A DNA stretch of 64,000 nt from Alternaria dauci (lineage: Eukaryota; Ascomycota; Dothideomycetes; Pleosporales; Pleosporaceae). This document shows, piece by piece, positions 21,164 through 32,308 of this stretch. The position numbers were made by a program, and so were the translations under genes. Numbering within the stretch: position 1 is the first letter of the stretch; each line of letters opens with the position of its first letter. The stretch lies in NCBI RefSeq assembly GCF_042100115.1, contig NC_091276.1:434001-498000 (forward strand), written 5' to 3'. The notes under the pieces are model-generated. The model had not been told where the DNA came from, ran no database searches, and was given only the letters and a program-made list of their open reading frames with translations.

Positions 21164-21418
21164 ATGGCTGAACTAAAAGTGTTGGTTGTAGGAGCATCTG
21201 TAGCTGGCCCATCAATAGCCTACAAGTCAGCCAAAGCTAGTGCCAGAGTCACTATCGTCGAACACCTTCCGGAACTCAGAGTCAGTGGGCTGACGGCAGA
21301 CATATGTACTGTAGATGTTTCTGTCACGCGAAAGATGCCGGGTATGGAAGAGCAAGTCCAAGCTCACCACACGCAAGAAGAGCGTGTCAATTTTGTCGAT
21401 TCACTTTACCGCTCCTAG
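21164..21418 (+). pseudogene. Truncated FAD-dependent monooxygenase N-terminus
   Basis: An 84-aa frame that matches only the N-terminal FAD-binding part of fungal PHBH-type monooxygenases. It has LKVLVVGASVAGPSIAYKSA, a variant of the GxGxxG dinucleotide motif (normally GAGIAGP), then TIVEHLPELR where the Glu should bind the FAD ribose. After FVDSLYRS the frame stops and no further monooxygenase sequence is found, against a normal length of about 400 aa. It lacks the later GD motif and substrate domain, so it should be nonfunctional. It is best read as a relic of a decayed or transposed copy. Confidence 0.65.
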
Positions 21419-21612
21419 CACTATACATTTTGGTCTCTCACCACAGCAAGAGAAAGAGGCGCACTGGGAATAGATGACGCGAGTCGTTGCAAACACGCGA
21501 CTTAATGACTTCTATCAAGACAATGTCCCTTACGGGGCGGCCCTAGATGCCGGAATCTGTACAACCACCGACCACTCATACGCACGAAAGTATGCTTGAG
21601 CTTCGCTGCAGG

Positions 21613-23046
21613 CTATGTGCGTTTCTTGACGCCACTAGAATTCCACAGCGACAAGCTGTACTGTTTACGACCGAAAGGATGTCGGAGCCAACGGCGTACT
21701 CTACCCAATGTTTTACGCTTTCCGTGTTTTTCCTTGGTCTCCAGGGCTGGAATTGCCTTAGCCACATCTCCAGAGACTTCTCTATCTGCCCCTCCATTCG
21801 CAATAATCCCATCTCCATGTAAACTGCTCTGCGTGTTCATGTTCTTCAGTGGCGTTATTGGCCGCGATCGAGGAGTACGAGCAGCCATGCGCTCTGCTTG
21901 TAATGGCGACATACTGGGTGGCATTAAATTCGTGGTGGAGGATGGTGATACTGGTGCTTGTCTGGAATCTTCTTGCAAGACGTTGATTCGCTTGGGGCTA
22001 TAATTCCTGGTTATAGAAACAGATGGCGCATCTTGCAGCCCGTGGGAGTGGGCCTGTTCGATATCCCTCCATCCTGGTACCGAACTCGAATCGTCACTAT
22101 CCCTTCTGGCGGCGTTCTTTCGAGACTGTGATATGGAATCATCACTGAAACGCCAGCCGATAGCGCGAGGGACGCGACTACTGCGATGATGCGGCACCAC
22201 GGGTAGCTCGATGATGTCTCGAGGCGCATCCGTATCAAGAATCTCCGTTCCATTCGTTCCTTGACTATTCTCGTCGCTGGACCCTGAGTCGTCATCGCTG
22301 GATGATTCCCCCTCCAGGAGGGTCGCAAGTTGTGCGTCATCATGTGCTGGAAGTCTTGCTCGTAGCATTATCAGCCATTCGTTCCGCAATTCATCGTATG
22401 CGCAGCACAGTCTTCGCAATCTTTTGCTCGAATCGCCAAAGGAATACCGCTGATGCCGTCGACCAAAAACTACGCCCTCATTCCGAAGAAGCTTCTTCAA
22501 AGTACGTAAACTGGCCCATAGTTGCGCATTTGGACCTCGATCATTAGACTGCTCGTAGGTCTCATTGAAAAAGGAGTTCCACTGTTCATCATACAACGGA
22601 CCGAGACATATCATGGCATCGAAATCCTCGGGCGTGGATGGATTTCCGTAGGTCAGTATCTCTCCATTGTCTGAGAATGTGGCGCCCATCTGCTGCAAGC
22701 GACCACGTAGATGCAGAATCTCCGAGAGTTCCTCCAGGATCGTTTTGCGCTGAATCGCATGAGACGACTCACGCGATTGGTCATAGCCCTCTAGTGCGCC
22801 GTATATGCTAAGGAGGTTCTCCATCGATCTATGGGATGTCTTCTGAGGGGGACCGGTAAGCAAGGCTAGGGTGTCTTCGTGGGCTTGCATGGCAGATTGG
22901 TTGTAGAGCGGCATTTTTGTATCGAACGCGGAGCGATTCAATCTTGAACCTTGGAATGGTTGCAATGATTCCGACTGCCAGTTGGTTGATGTGTGGGACC
23001 TTTTGGGTCTGGGAGAAAACCGGGGGCCTTTTGAAAGCACTAGCAT
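21613..23046 (-). CDS. Hypothetical protein, about 477 aa
   Basis: The first in-frame ATG is at 23046 (MLVLSKGPRFSPRPKRS); a later ATG at about 22914 (MPLYNQSAMQAHEDTLALL) could also start translation. Residues 60-250 look folded and helical: HRSMENLLSIYGALEGYDQS, ILEELSEILHLRGRLQQMG, PEDFDAMICLGPLYDEQWN, and LRRLCCAYDELRNEWLIML. An acidic serine run (SSSDDDSGSSDENS) and a long disordered region follow, ending in a strongly basic tail (KRKTLGRVRRWLRHPFGRK). No catalytic motif or membrane helix is seen. The gene is divergent from the broken locus that begins near 23.2 kb, whose C-terminus has a similar basic tail. Confidence 0.6.
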   Translation of the reverse strand: MLVLSKGPRFSPRPKRSHTSTNWQSESLQPFQGSRLNRSAFDTKMPLYNQSAMQAHEDTLALLTGPPQKTSHRSMENLLSIYGALEGYDQSRESSHAIQRKTILEELSEILHLRGRLQQMGATFSDNGEILTYGNPSTPEDFDAMICLGPLYDEQWNSFFNETYEQSNDRGPNAQLWASLRTLKKLLRNEGVVFGRRHQRYSFGDSSKRLRRLCCAYDELRNEWLIMLRARLPAHDDAQLATLLEGESSSDDDSGSSDENSQGTNGTEILDTDAPRDIIELPVVPHHRSSRVPRAIGWRFSDDSISQSRKNAARRDSDDSSSVPGWRDIEQAHSHGLQDAPSVSITRNYSPKRINVLQEDSRQAPVSPSSTTNLMPPSMSPLQAERMAARTPRSRPITPLKNMNTQSSLHGDGIIANGGADREVSGDVAKAIPALETKEKHGKRKTLGRVRRWLRHPFGRKQYSLSLWNSSGVKKRT

Positions 23047-23206
23047 ATGGCCTTGCAGCGTTTGCTTCACTCAACAAGGAGCGCTAACCTACGATCACAA
23101 CTGAAGGATTGGTGTTGAATGAACGGTTTCACCCCGACATACAGCTGCAGCTGGGGAAATCGTATTGGCAACCTGGGCATGCGCAGCCATTCTTGCCGTG
23201 GGATGA

Positions 23207-25443
23207 TAAAAGCATCAGTGCACAGTCTTCAAGAAGCTTCGAATTCCCCTCTCCAAGCCGCTCTTCACCAAGGATTCGGCGGCCGATAAGATTCCACAAA
23301 AGACTTCCGTCACCAACCCCGCCGCCACACGTCACGATCTTGATCGATCCGTCGAATCTCGCCACCACAGCTTCGATAGTCCCTTGACAAACACATCGAT
23401 CGCAACGGAGCGTCAACACACAAGCCACTCATCAAGTATCAAGCCTCAGTCAGGCAAACTATTTGCTAGCACCAATAAGACTGATGCAGAGACCCTTGAG
23501 ACACAGACTCGAGACATTCAATCTTGGAACAATCCCAGGTTCTCGGGAAAAGAGCTGGAACGCGGTCGTGACTTTCACCGGCCATCTATGCGTACGAAAC
23601 GTGAAAGTACGCAGGAAAACAGACCTGCTACCAATGACCGTGACCATCTGACATCTCAGTCGCAGCCATCTCCAGCCGCTTCGCCATCAAGCTACCGCTC
23701 CAGTGCCCGCATGGTCTACTTTCATCGGGCTAAGCGACATTCCCTAGGCGATGATACGGCTCGTCCACCACTAACTCCATCCGTGTGTACAGAAGATTCG
23801 CATAGTTAATCGACTATATCGAGTAGAGATCTTGCAAATCACAATGGCTTTATTGGAGACAAGGGTTTCAACAACAACTTGTCCGAACTTATTGATGAAT
23901 CGGTCAAGACTACTGCGCCTATTTTCAGAGGACACCGAGGTAACCAGAAGGCTATCTGGTAGATGGAAGAGCCAGTTTTACAACACGAGCCGCTGAAGCG
24001 GTCATCGTATGACAAGCGATATTCTCGCGCGAAGAGCGAACAGTGTATTGACAAGCCGGTCAATCCGGACAACGAGAAGGTGCATCTTGCTGACCTTGGC
24101 AATACTGATTCCACCGTTTTCTCAGGTTCTTGGAACGTCTTCGATCCAGCAACGTTTTCTAGGAGGCAAGAAGTATCACCAATCGCAAAGATGGTCCAGC
24201 GGCCACTTCGTCGCGTCGAGAAAATGAACGGCATGGAGACGCCCGACTTGAACACAGAATTCCTCTCACGACCTGATCCGGTTACAGTGCTCTTGGGAAT
24301 GGATAACGAAGAAGCTCGAAGAATGTATCCACTGGAATCATTCACCCTGGGAGGCATCGAAGACGGTTGCAATGTGGTCGACTGGGCATATCCATGGGCT
24401 TCAGCCAAGGCTTACAAGAAGCTCACTCGCTTTGCCTCTCGAACAGACTTTGTGCCGTCTGTGCAATACAGGTCAGACTTTGAGAACTTAGCGGACTTGA
24501 ATGCGTCTCCAGGTGCTAATGTGAAAATGGGCGATCGTCATGCTGAGCATAGGAAGAGTACGCTTCACGCTGTCAATATGCCGGACGAGGCACGACATGG
24601 TGGACTTACGACTCTCACTCCGCTGAAGTATAATCCGGTTGTTGGCGAAGAGATCATGACTCTGCTTCCAGGTACATACAAACCAAATACAGGCGAGGAG
24701 GCCACGACGTTGCTTCCTTTAACTTATGATGCGAGTACTAGGGAGCAGACCGCTCCTCTTCCTCCGTTTATGTACAGCGCAGCTACTGACGATGAGTTGA
24801 AGAGTGTACCGTCAATCAAGGGAAAGCCAGTATCACGAGACCTTGAGAATGTTTCGTCTCGATCCTCGGCGCCGAATGCCAGATCACAGGACAAGATACA
24901 TGTTCTCGACGGGGATGGAGATGGAAACTTCTGCGCTAAGTCCTGTGTCACTGTGATTCCAAGCGAGGCCACTAGATCAATTTGGTATCCTAGTCTTCAT
25001 GAATTTGACGCCGAGCAGAGCCAGATCTTCGTCGAGAAGAGACACACGCGTAACGGTCCTACAGAGCTGCGCAATGGTTCATCGCGGCCAGTCGACAAGT
25101 CTGTTGCGTCGCCTTCGAATGCCGAGAAGCAGGCAACAGCTCACACGATCATCCGCCGTCCACTTCCAGCCGATACTGGTGCCTTGGAGCAGGACTTTCA
25201 GATCACCGCCCCCGAGCAGAACAGCGCATTATGAGCATGCCGGGGTTTTCTCACTCGTCAACCGCATGGAATGGGAACAGGAAGCACACCCGGCACAGCT
25301 CGTTTGGCAAGCTTTTCAGCGGCCTCGGGAAGAAAGAAAAGATGTCTGAAGAAGCGAAAGTGGGAGGTGAGCCTAAGAAGTCGCTGGGTCGACGCATCTC
25401 CCAAAGAGTAGGGAGAACATTTTCATCGCTTTGGCCGAGATGA
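23207..25443 (+). pseudogene. Broken disordered-protein gene (two stops, one frameshift)
   Basis: One reading frame stays protein-like from about 23207 to 25234 but is cut by TAA at 23807-23809 and TAG at 23960-23962. The last part (25231-25443, KLFSGLGKKEKMSEEAK then LGRRISQRVGRTFSSLWPR) is in another frame, so a frameshift or unseen intron lies near 25150-25230. No intron of normal length bypasses either stop. The product would be Ser/Arg/Thr-rich with a basic C-terminus. Between about 24600 and 24790 it has a degenerate 16-18-residue tandem repeat built on TLLPxxYxxxTGEE. Both stops could arise from C-to-T change (CAA to TAA) or G-to-A change (TGG to TAG). The 5' start was not found. Alternatives are a multi-exon gene with unusual splicing or sequence error. 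Confidence 0.5.
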
Positions 25444-25564
25444 GTGATTGGAACTTGTGGGTGGTTAAGAGGATATGACCGACACTGGATCATTCATTCT
25501 ATATCAAAGCGCTCAAGAAGAAGAGAATTTTCCGAGAAATGACAAAACAAACACGCAAGTAAAT

Positions 25565-25780
25565 GAAAGTTCCCATCTCCATCCTTCCATCCCACACTCT
25601 CCAACCCCACCCTCCCCTACCACCTCCCATTGCTCTCCTCACACTACTTCTCCCACCACTCTACTCACAAACAATAACCCCATTATCAAGATTCGTCCTT
25701 CCAAAATCCACATCACCACCACCCGCCCTACCACTATCATTAGCCACCAGCCCACATCATCTCTTCACACGAAGAAGACA
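25565..25780. repeat. Pyrimidine-rich low-complexity tract
   Basis: The plus strand is dominated by C, T and A with very few G (runs of CCACCCTCCCC, CATCACCACCACC type). It lies just 3' of the small secreted protein gene (minus strand). Open frames read through it are low-complexity artefacts. Confidence 0.6.
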
Positions 25781-25781
25781 C

Positions 25782-26164
25782 TTACACAATAGTAGCCACC
25801 CTCCTAGTCCCCGCCACATCACTAAAAATACCACACCGCCCACCACTCCCCGCACCTCCCACAATCAACGCACGATTCGCAAACACAGGACGGCCCAGGG
25901 CAGCGAAATTAGCGCGGATAGAGACGCGAGAGCTGTATGTGGAGTTAGTGGATCGTAGCTCGTTGGTACGATGAGAAGAGAAGAGAAGATGGAAGTGGCT
26001 TACCCGTCGGCGGGGATGATACGCTGGGCGGCTGCGTCGATGGCGTCGTTGGAGAGTTGGGCGCGGAGGGTTTTGGATTGGCGGGTGTGGATGGTGGTAG
26101 GGGCGGTAGGAGCGGCCACGGCGAGGGCGGCGAGGAAGGGGGTAAGGAGGGCGGTGAAGTACAT
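25782..26164 (-). CDS. Small secreted protein, 103 aa, two exons
   Basis: Exon 1 is 26164-26004 and exon 2 is 25932-25782. The 71-nt intron has GTAAGC, CACTAAC and a CAG acceptor, and the product is 103 aa. The protein opens with a classic signal peptide (MYFTALLTPFLAALAVAAP), followed by a Pro/Thr segment and a THTRQSK site that could be cut during maturation. The mature part includes LSNDAIDAAAQRIIPADG and a Gly-rich end (LIVGGAGSGGRCGIF) with a single Cys. No known domain is recognised. Size and signal fit the small secreted proteins of plant-associated fungi, some of which act on hosts, but no role is shown here. Confidence 0.7.
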
Positions 26165-27186
26165 TTTGGTACTTGGTTAGTTGGTAGGTGGTTGTGAGGA
26201 CGGTGATGTGGAAGGTGTGGATGACCGGAGTGAAAGATGATGTGGATGAGAGGATGGCTGGTGATGGTATGGTGTCTTTATATCCTCTCACCATGATCTG
26301 AATATATATTGCTGCTCTTGTGAAGCGCTTTTCTTAGACTGATTCTTTTGATAGACACTGCCCGTCTCTCATCAGCTCCTCTCGTCCATCTGTCTTGACT
26401 TCTCGACATGCGACCAATTTCCACGCGCACAAGGTGCAATCCCGTCTTGTCATAAGAAATGTCTGTCGTTGAAACATGCTAGATTGCTCCGTACCACGAA
26501 ATATCGCAAGGCCGACAACGACTCTGCTGACAAGCACCCAAGTATGGGTAAACATGAAACGCAGACCACGGTTTGGTGTTGATATGCGCTATTCCGGGGT
26601 CGGACGTGGTGGGCTTACGTCAGATCGGGAGATGTGGGGTACGCAAGGCGCGCCACACGAGCCGCAAGGACGTGCTGTTGCTACCATGTTTGGAGACGGA
26701 TATCTTTATATCTTACCATTGAACCTTTTGTAGTGGTCATGAAGATCGTGCATACATGAGCTGGGTGTATGGTACCCTGATGGGTGTTGGATGCTAGGCA
26801 CTGCACAGTGTCACCATCACGGTGGCTCTGGCCGTTGCGCGCGGCATGGCCATGATTGGCAAAGACGATAGGTTGCGGTTCACAATGTATTTGGCAGTGC
26901 GACAGTGTGTGGCGACGGTGTTCTTCGGCAGGTTGGCGATAGACTGCGTTCACTATTAGCATTGGCCATGGCTGGTCATTTTCCACCACCATACTATCGA
27001 TGCTGAGCGTGGCACAAGCACCTTATGCATCACTCCCAGACAGACAGGATCAAGATGTTTTACACATGATGAAATTATTCTTTTATTATACATTGTGAAC
27101 ATACAATACGCTGTACACATATCCGGCCGTTTCAGTCTTCGCCAAGGTCATCGTTGCCGTCATCTTCGCATCGAGCAGCTATCCGT
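26165..27186. other. Intergenic, nothing convincing
   Basis: About 1.0 kb between the start of the small secreted protein (minus) and the 3' end of the AEQDRYG-repeat gene (minus). Short frames on both strands are poor. The part next to 26164 is the secreted protein's promoter and leader. Confidence 0.45.
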
Positions 27187-27810
27187 TTATCGCTTAGGGA
27201 GAACATCCTTCGCACCGTCCTTCAGTCTTTGTGCGGCATCGGCGACGGCGTCCCTGGTTAGGTGGAAGTGCTGGCCAAGACGGTCCTGCAACTGTATTAG
27301 CATCGTCACCATGACCACACAAGGTCAGCCACGTACCTGCTCTGCACCCATTCCACCACCAGCCAACAGCTTCGCCCTCTGCTGGCCATCGTACCCAAGA
27401 CCGTAGTACTTGGCATTCTTCTCTCCGTTGGCAGCCACACTGCCCGCCGCCTGTACCGCCTTGGCGGCATCGATGCTGTGCAGCGCGGGGCTAAAGTGCG
27501 CATTGTACCGGTCCTGCTCTGCGCCATCGCCCTTGTACTTGGCCGCATCCTTCATGGCGTTGTAGCCGCGGTCACCGATGCTCAGGTGCTCGCCGTAGCG
27601 GTCTTGCTCGGCGCCTTCGCCCTTGGCTAGCGCAGCTTGTTGCAGCTTGTCAAGGCCCTTGTCGACACCGCGGCGGATGGCATCGGTAGAGGCGCCAAAG
27701 TGCTGGCCGTAGCGGTCTTGCTCAGCTGCGGAACCGTGCTTTGTGGTGACGTCGAGGTTGACGGGGTGAGTGGCCGCAGCGGACTTTTCGTCGGAGCTGA
27801 ACCAACCCAT
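27187..27810 (-). CDS. Small internal-repeat protein with AEQDRYG motifs, 190 aa
   Basis: Exon 1 is 27810-27337 and exon 2 is 27285-27187. The 51-nt intron has GTACGT, GCTAATAC and CAG. The start is MGWFSSDEKSAA at 27810; a longer in-frame extension upstream looks like leader. The core motif AEQDR(Y/L)GxHF occurs at about residues 29-38 and 67-76, with AEQDRYNAHF at 97-106 and AEQDRLGQHF at 156-165, plus a worn copy near 130-140. The intron falls inside the fourth copy (AEQ|DR). Between motifs are Ala/Lys/Asp helical stretches. There is no signal peptide or membrane helix. A soluble, helical repeat protein is likely; I do not recognise a named family. Confidence 0.7.
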
Positions 27811-28802
27811 TGTGATGAGATTTGAGGTGATTGGGGTATAAAAAAGTGACTTGGAAGGGAGCAAAAGGTTTTGGAATTGAGTTTGCAATTGGTGTGAGGG
27901 AGGTGTGAGGTCGGAGAAGAGGTCGTGTTATGTCACTGGGTTGCGGAGAACGATGACGTAGGAGCTAGCGAATTGCGCCAAAATCCTTGCCTCGTGCCTG
28001 ATCGTCATGTGAAGCTCACAGCCCGCCTCGGTCCGCTAACCAGGTGCATCATTGACGGCAATGTCAAGATTGCCATCGTTCTTTGCTTTGTTTTGCTTTT
28101 TGACGTGCCCGGCCGGCCGTATGACGATTGTCTGCATCGCTCGACTTGTGCCGCACGCGAACTGGCTGACCATCAACAACTACTCGTGCCCACGCTCCTC
28201 GAGTTTGCTGGAGCGGAAGCGAAGGCTTGTGGTCTCATAAGCGACAGCTGCATAATTTTCGACTGCGCGCAGCGATGCTTTCATAGTGTGCTCACCATAG
28301 CACGAGTATGAAGTTGGCGGCCGGGGTATCCCGATCGGGACGCGTGGGTTTGTCGGGGAACCTCGGGAGTCCGCTGCACCCCACCAACAAGAACGACCAA
28401 AAGAGACCATCGCCAGAACGCTGCTGTGAAGAATGCGTTCTAATATCCACTACCACTTTCCACTTCTAAAGGTCCTCTGTCGCAGCCGACCTTGCCAGCG
28501 TTATCCAATGGGAGATATGACGTCACGTGCACACCACCTGATGTTTGGCTTCAGCGACCCTACGTTCATACTACGGATCCAGTCATTCCCATGGAAGCGA
28601 TCTTCACTGGTTTGCTGTACTTTCGCCATGACCCTAGCTTCTGTCAGCTGCTACCTAGTCTGCACAAACGATTGCTATAGCAATATCATAAATCCCGGAG
28701 ACAGGCTCACTTGTAAGCAGTTCTTCAGCAACGCTCAAGCTTCCGTTGCGCTCCATCACTGTTTTCAGATTCCATCGTCTTCGCAGTTCACTTCGTCCCA
28801 CT
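27811..28802. other. Divergent intergenic region
   Basis: About 1.0 kb upstream of both the repeat protein (minus) and the broken MYND gene (plus). Open frames here are short and overlapping. No RNA gene or repeat is seen. Confidence 0.45.
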
Positions 28803-30001
28803 ATGGACCTGAAAAAATGCTCCTATTGCCAGGAACCAGCAACGAGGGTCTGTGTTGGATGTAAAACCTACGTGTACTGTCACGGAAGCCACCAAAGAGC
28901 GGATTGGAACAACCATAAGGAGTATTGTGAAAGCATAGAGCTCAAAACTTCCCTCACGATAGCCGCTGAAGTTGTCCAACAAGCCTGGCTTACACTGAAG
29001 GAGCACACTTGGACAATCCCGATCTCGAGAGTTGAACTCAAAAATCAGACCGTCATAGCCTACACTGGCCGTGCCACTACGGCAGCTTTGTTTTCGAGCC
29101 TTGCTGATATCGAATTCCCGTACGAGGCCGCAAAACATGCGCTTCTGTGCTTTCCTAACCCCCTCTTGCCCTTGGCGTTGATAGAACCACTGATTACACA
29201 ATTAATCGAGCGTGAGTTAGTTTGAAACCTCGTCCGATCTACAAGCACGCTAACACAACTGTAGCAAGCCAGTTTCATCTTCACGAAGTTCAGGTCGAGC
29301 TGAAAGAGGCACTGCGAACGGTTCTCCTTCGGGGCGAAAACGGTGAAAGAGACTTGAACTAGCCACTCCACATTTTCATGCTTTTACGGGTGACTCACAT
29401 ACAGAGCGGGAAGCGATGGTACATGAATCCTTCTGGCGCCCAGTTCGGACTTACGCAAGCTATCTTCACGGCTGCAGATTTTGAATCCATGCACCTGCGC
29501 AGTCTTCGCAAAGTTTTGAGCTTCGGAAACTGCAGAGTGTTCACGCAAGCTTGCGTTGATGTTCAGCGGCCTTATTCGTTCTACCCACGAATTAATCTTC
29601 AGCTTACATGGCGTATGTAAGCAGCCCTCTCGAATTTTCTACAGCAGCCCGGCAATGCGTTAGCGAATATCAGCTGCCAAGATAGCGCTGACTGTTTGGC
29701 CTGGAAGCAATACTTGATAGATTTGTTGACTGGGGTCGTACGCACAGCTGTTGCAGGTTACAATCCAGCACATTATCTATCTGCGATGGATCGTGACAAC
29801 GTTCAGGTATTCCTCGAAGCCATCCAGCAATAATTCATCCTCCAAGATATGTTGATCGACGTAAGGACGATGGTGGAGCGCGCGGATAATCCAACTCTCG
29901 AGATTGATGAAGCTGGAGCCGTGACACAGTTGAGAGACCAAATCAGCGGCCCGGAACTGGATCATATGCTGGAGGTACAAAGGTCGATGAACTTGATGTG
30001 A
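28803..30001 (+). pseudogene. MYND zinc-finger paralogue broken by three in-frame stops
   Basis: Exon 1 is 28803-29211 and, after a 53-nt intron (GTGAGT, GCTAAC, GTAG), one frame runs 29265-30001. It opens with a MYND finger (CSYCQEP, CVGCKTYVYC, DWNNHKEYC), but the usual second Cys of the YCxxxC pair is His. Later segments match the neighbour at 30332: VIAYTGRATTAALF, RWYMNPSGAQFGLTQAIF (against AWIIDISGARYGICQALW), and LLTGVVRTAV (against FMNSVVRTFV). The frame is cut at 29360-29362 (TAG), 29618-29620 (TAA) and 29831-29833 (TAA) yet never shifts. That is typical of point mutation, with CAG/CAA to TAG/TAA the simplest route. A truncated product ending at 29362 is possible. Confidence 0.7.
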
Positions 30002-30331
30002 GTTAATCATGCAAGGCATAGTATGACCCGAAGAAGTATTGGCGTGAGGATGGGTTTTGTGATACTGCCTTACTTTTGGACAATGAGCATCTACGGGAAC
30101 TATTTATGGCTTGTCACGGAGCTTCCTAGATCGTACAATATAGCGAGCTGGCCTTCCATTTTGGGTGTGTTGCGCAGCTCAACGCACCTTCACCTCGTCG
30201 TCGCTTAGGACCGGAACAAACATTGCCCGGCTTCACCTGAGCAAGTCATCAACAAAACAACACACTCACTTACCCACCTTACAACTACCACTTATCCATA
30301 CCACTCAGTCGCAGAAACAACAACCCCAATC

Positions 30332-31456
30332 ATGGCGCCAGAAGCACAACCCGTGTGCGTCGTCTGTGGCGAGCCTGCTCCCAACAAATGCCGGGGCTGC
30401 AAGTCAGATGCTTCATCGCGTCGCTACTGTGGCAAGGTCTGTCAGGAAAAGGATTGGCCCGCTCACAAAAAGGCTTGCAGGGATATCCAGAACGCGAACC
30501 TTGAGAAGAAGCTTGCCCGCGTCGCCGAGATCCTTCAACAAGGCTACTACGACTTCCGCAAGAACACCTGGGACACGCCACTCATCAAGGTCCAACGTCT
30601 CGGCAACGATGATCTGGTAATATACGAGGGTATCAAACTTGGTGGCGGCCGCACAAAGTACTTCATGGAATTTCCTCAGCACCTGGTTTCCGACACGCGA
30701 ACTGAAAACGCTGTGCTCTGTTCTCTGGTGTGCAATGAGCCGTCGGCTTGGATGCACAGTATCATTAGTGAGCTTATGGAAGGTGAGATCTGCTTGACTT
30801 ACCAGATGGTAAACCGCTGACCCATTGCAGACTTGGATGTCGATATTGAGGAAGTCAGCATGGATCTCAACTCACCCCCTCACAAGATTATTTTCCATTA
30901 CATCAACGGCGAAAGCGACCAGAACGATTCAGCATATCCCCACCAAACCATTCGCGTCACATCGACCAAGACAAAGAAAGCATGGATCATCGACATCAGT
31001 GGCGCACGATACGGCATCTGTCAGGCGTTGTGGACATGGAAAGAATATAGGTCCCGTTTTATGGCAGAGGTGCACCTCATCTATCCTCTCGGTACCAACA
31101 AAGCCGCGGTCAAGATGTTAAGTGAGATACCCGGACTCCCGACTCTGGACTTCGGTGTAATGGGAAAAGTAGCAGACCATCTTGCTAGCAAGGTCAACAT
31201 CGACTGGCAGTCTGCATTCAACCTCAGCCTGTCTCAACTCGTTGCACTTGACGAAGAGAAATTCAAGAAAGGCAAGTTGGAGCTTTTAGGATTCATGAAC
31301 AGCGTGGTCCGTACCTTTGTCCGCAACAATGAGTTTCGAGCAGAATACAAAGCCACGGTAGCTTACGAGGACAAAAACCCTGGCGTCAGTGGTCAACGCG
31401 TCAACGAGTGCACAGATGCTTTCTTTGCCAAAGTGGCCAGGTCTAAGACCGTCTAG
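30332..31456 (+). CDS. MYND-type zinc-finger protein, 358 aa
   Basis: Exons are 30332-30782 and 30831-31456. The 48-nt intron (GTGAGA, GCTGACCC, CAG) splits a codon at phase 1. Residues 9-49 form a complete MYND finger with C9, C12, C20, C23, C33, C37, H45 and C49 (CVVCGEP, CRGC, RYCGKVCQEKDWPAHKKAC). MYND fingers bind short proline-rich peptides and mediate protein-protein contacts. The remaining 300 residues are a conserved-looking domain of unknown function, with ARYGICQALWTWKEYRSRF and LGFMNSVVRTFVRNNEFR. No SET domain is present. It stands next to, and in the same direction as, its broken paralogue, so a local duplication is likely. Expected location is nucleus or cytosol. Confidence 0.85.
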
Positions 31457-32308
31457 AGCACCGACTATCCTAGTACGTCTCTCATGAGATGATTGGATCG
31501 CTATCAGATTACCGGGCGGCTTTGGCAAGACCGAATCGATATTGGCTCAGATCTTATGAACACGGCGGAGAGACCCAGTGTATCTAGTTTAGCATGCTTC
31601 CATCGACAAAGTGGCACTAAGACCATGATTCACGCACGTAGTCGTAGATCAACGATGGTCCATCATACAACCACTTACCTTGCTTCCCTTTTCAACCTGC
31701 GCATGTCACGTCTGCTAGCTTCTTTCTCTGGACCGCTTCATCAATGACGGAACTAAACACTATACAGGATGAGCGAGATTGAAAATAGGTCTACTAGCTG
31801 TTACAAACGTCTAGCGTGCAGTATATTCTTGTAAGCATTCCGTCGGGCATCAAGTGATTCACTTCGAGGCCGCATTACGTTTCGCACCTTATCGCTATTA
31901 TCCTGGTCAGTGCTATTTACAAAGTCGCCTTCGCTTCAGGCGCATTGGGCGCATATGTTATTTGGATTGGTCACGCAATAGGCATGACCTACTTCGTACA
32001 AATCACTTTGGGCGACCCCGTCAATGCACCGCGGTACACGGCAATTTAGTTGGATGGCGAAGTATATTGGGCACCGACAACATGTACCTAACAGATAACG
32101 ATGCTGTATAGCGAACGAAGTCATTACGCCGGAGATATCATCTAGAAGAGGAGTATAGAAGTAATAGGATTCTGTGTCGATGTTAGTATTTGGTAAGAAT
32201 CAAAAGCATCATTCGAGAGCGTGTTAGTCACGATATCGAACTCAATCCCAATACAATGTACACATTACTCAATATCTACATGACGTCCTGATCGTTTTCA
32301 ACGTGCAT
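31457..32308. other. Convergent intergenic region
   Basis: About 850 bp between the 3' ends of the MYND gene and the xylanase gene. No convincing coding frame, repeat or RNA gene is visible. Confidence 0.5.

Noticed and set aside
23935..23962. A 23-nt intron removing the TAG in the 23-25 kb locus
   Set aside because: GTAACC to GTAG is far below the minimum intron length and lacks a branch site.
25475..25958. Open frames of 105 and 131 codons rich in Pro/Thr/Ser
   Set aside because: They read through a pyrimidine-rich low-complexity tract and overlap the secreted protein gene on the other strand.
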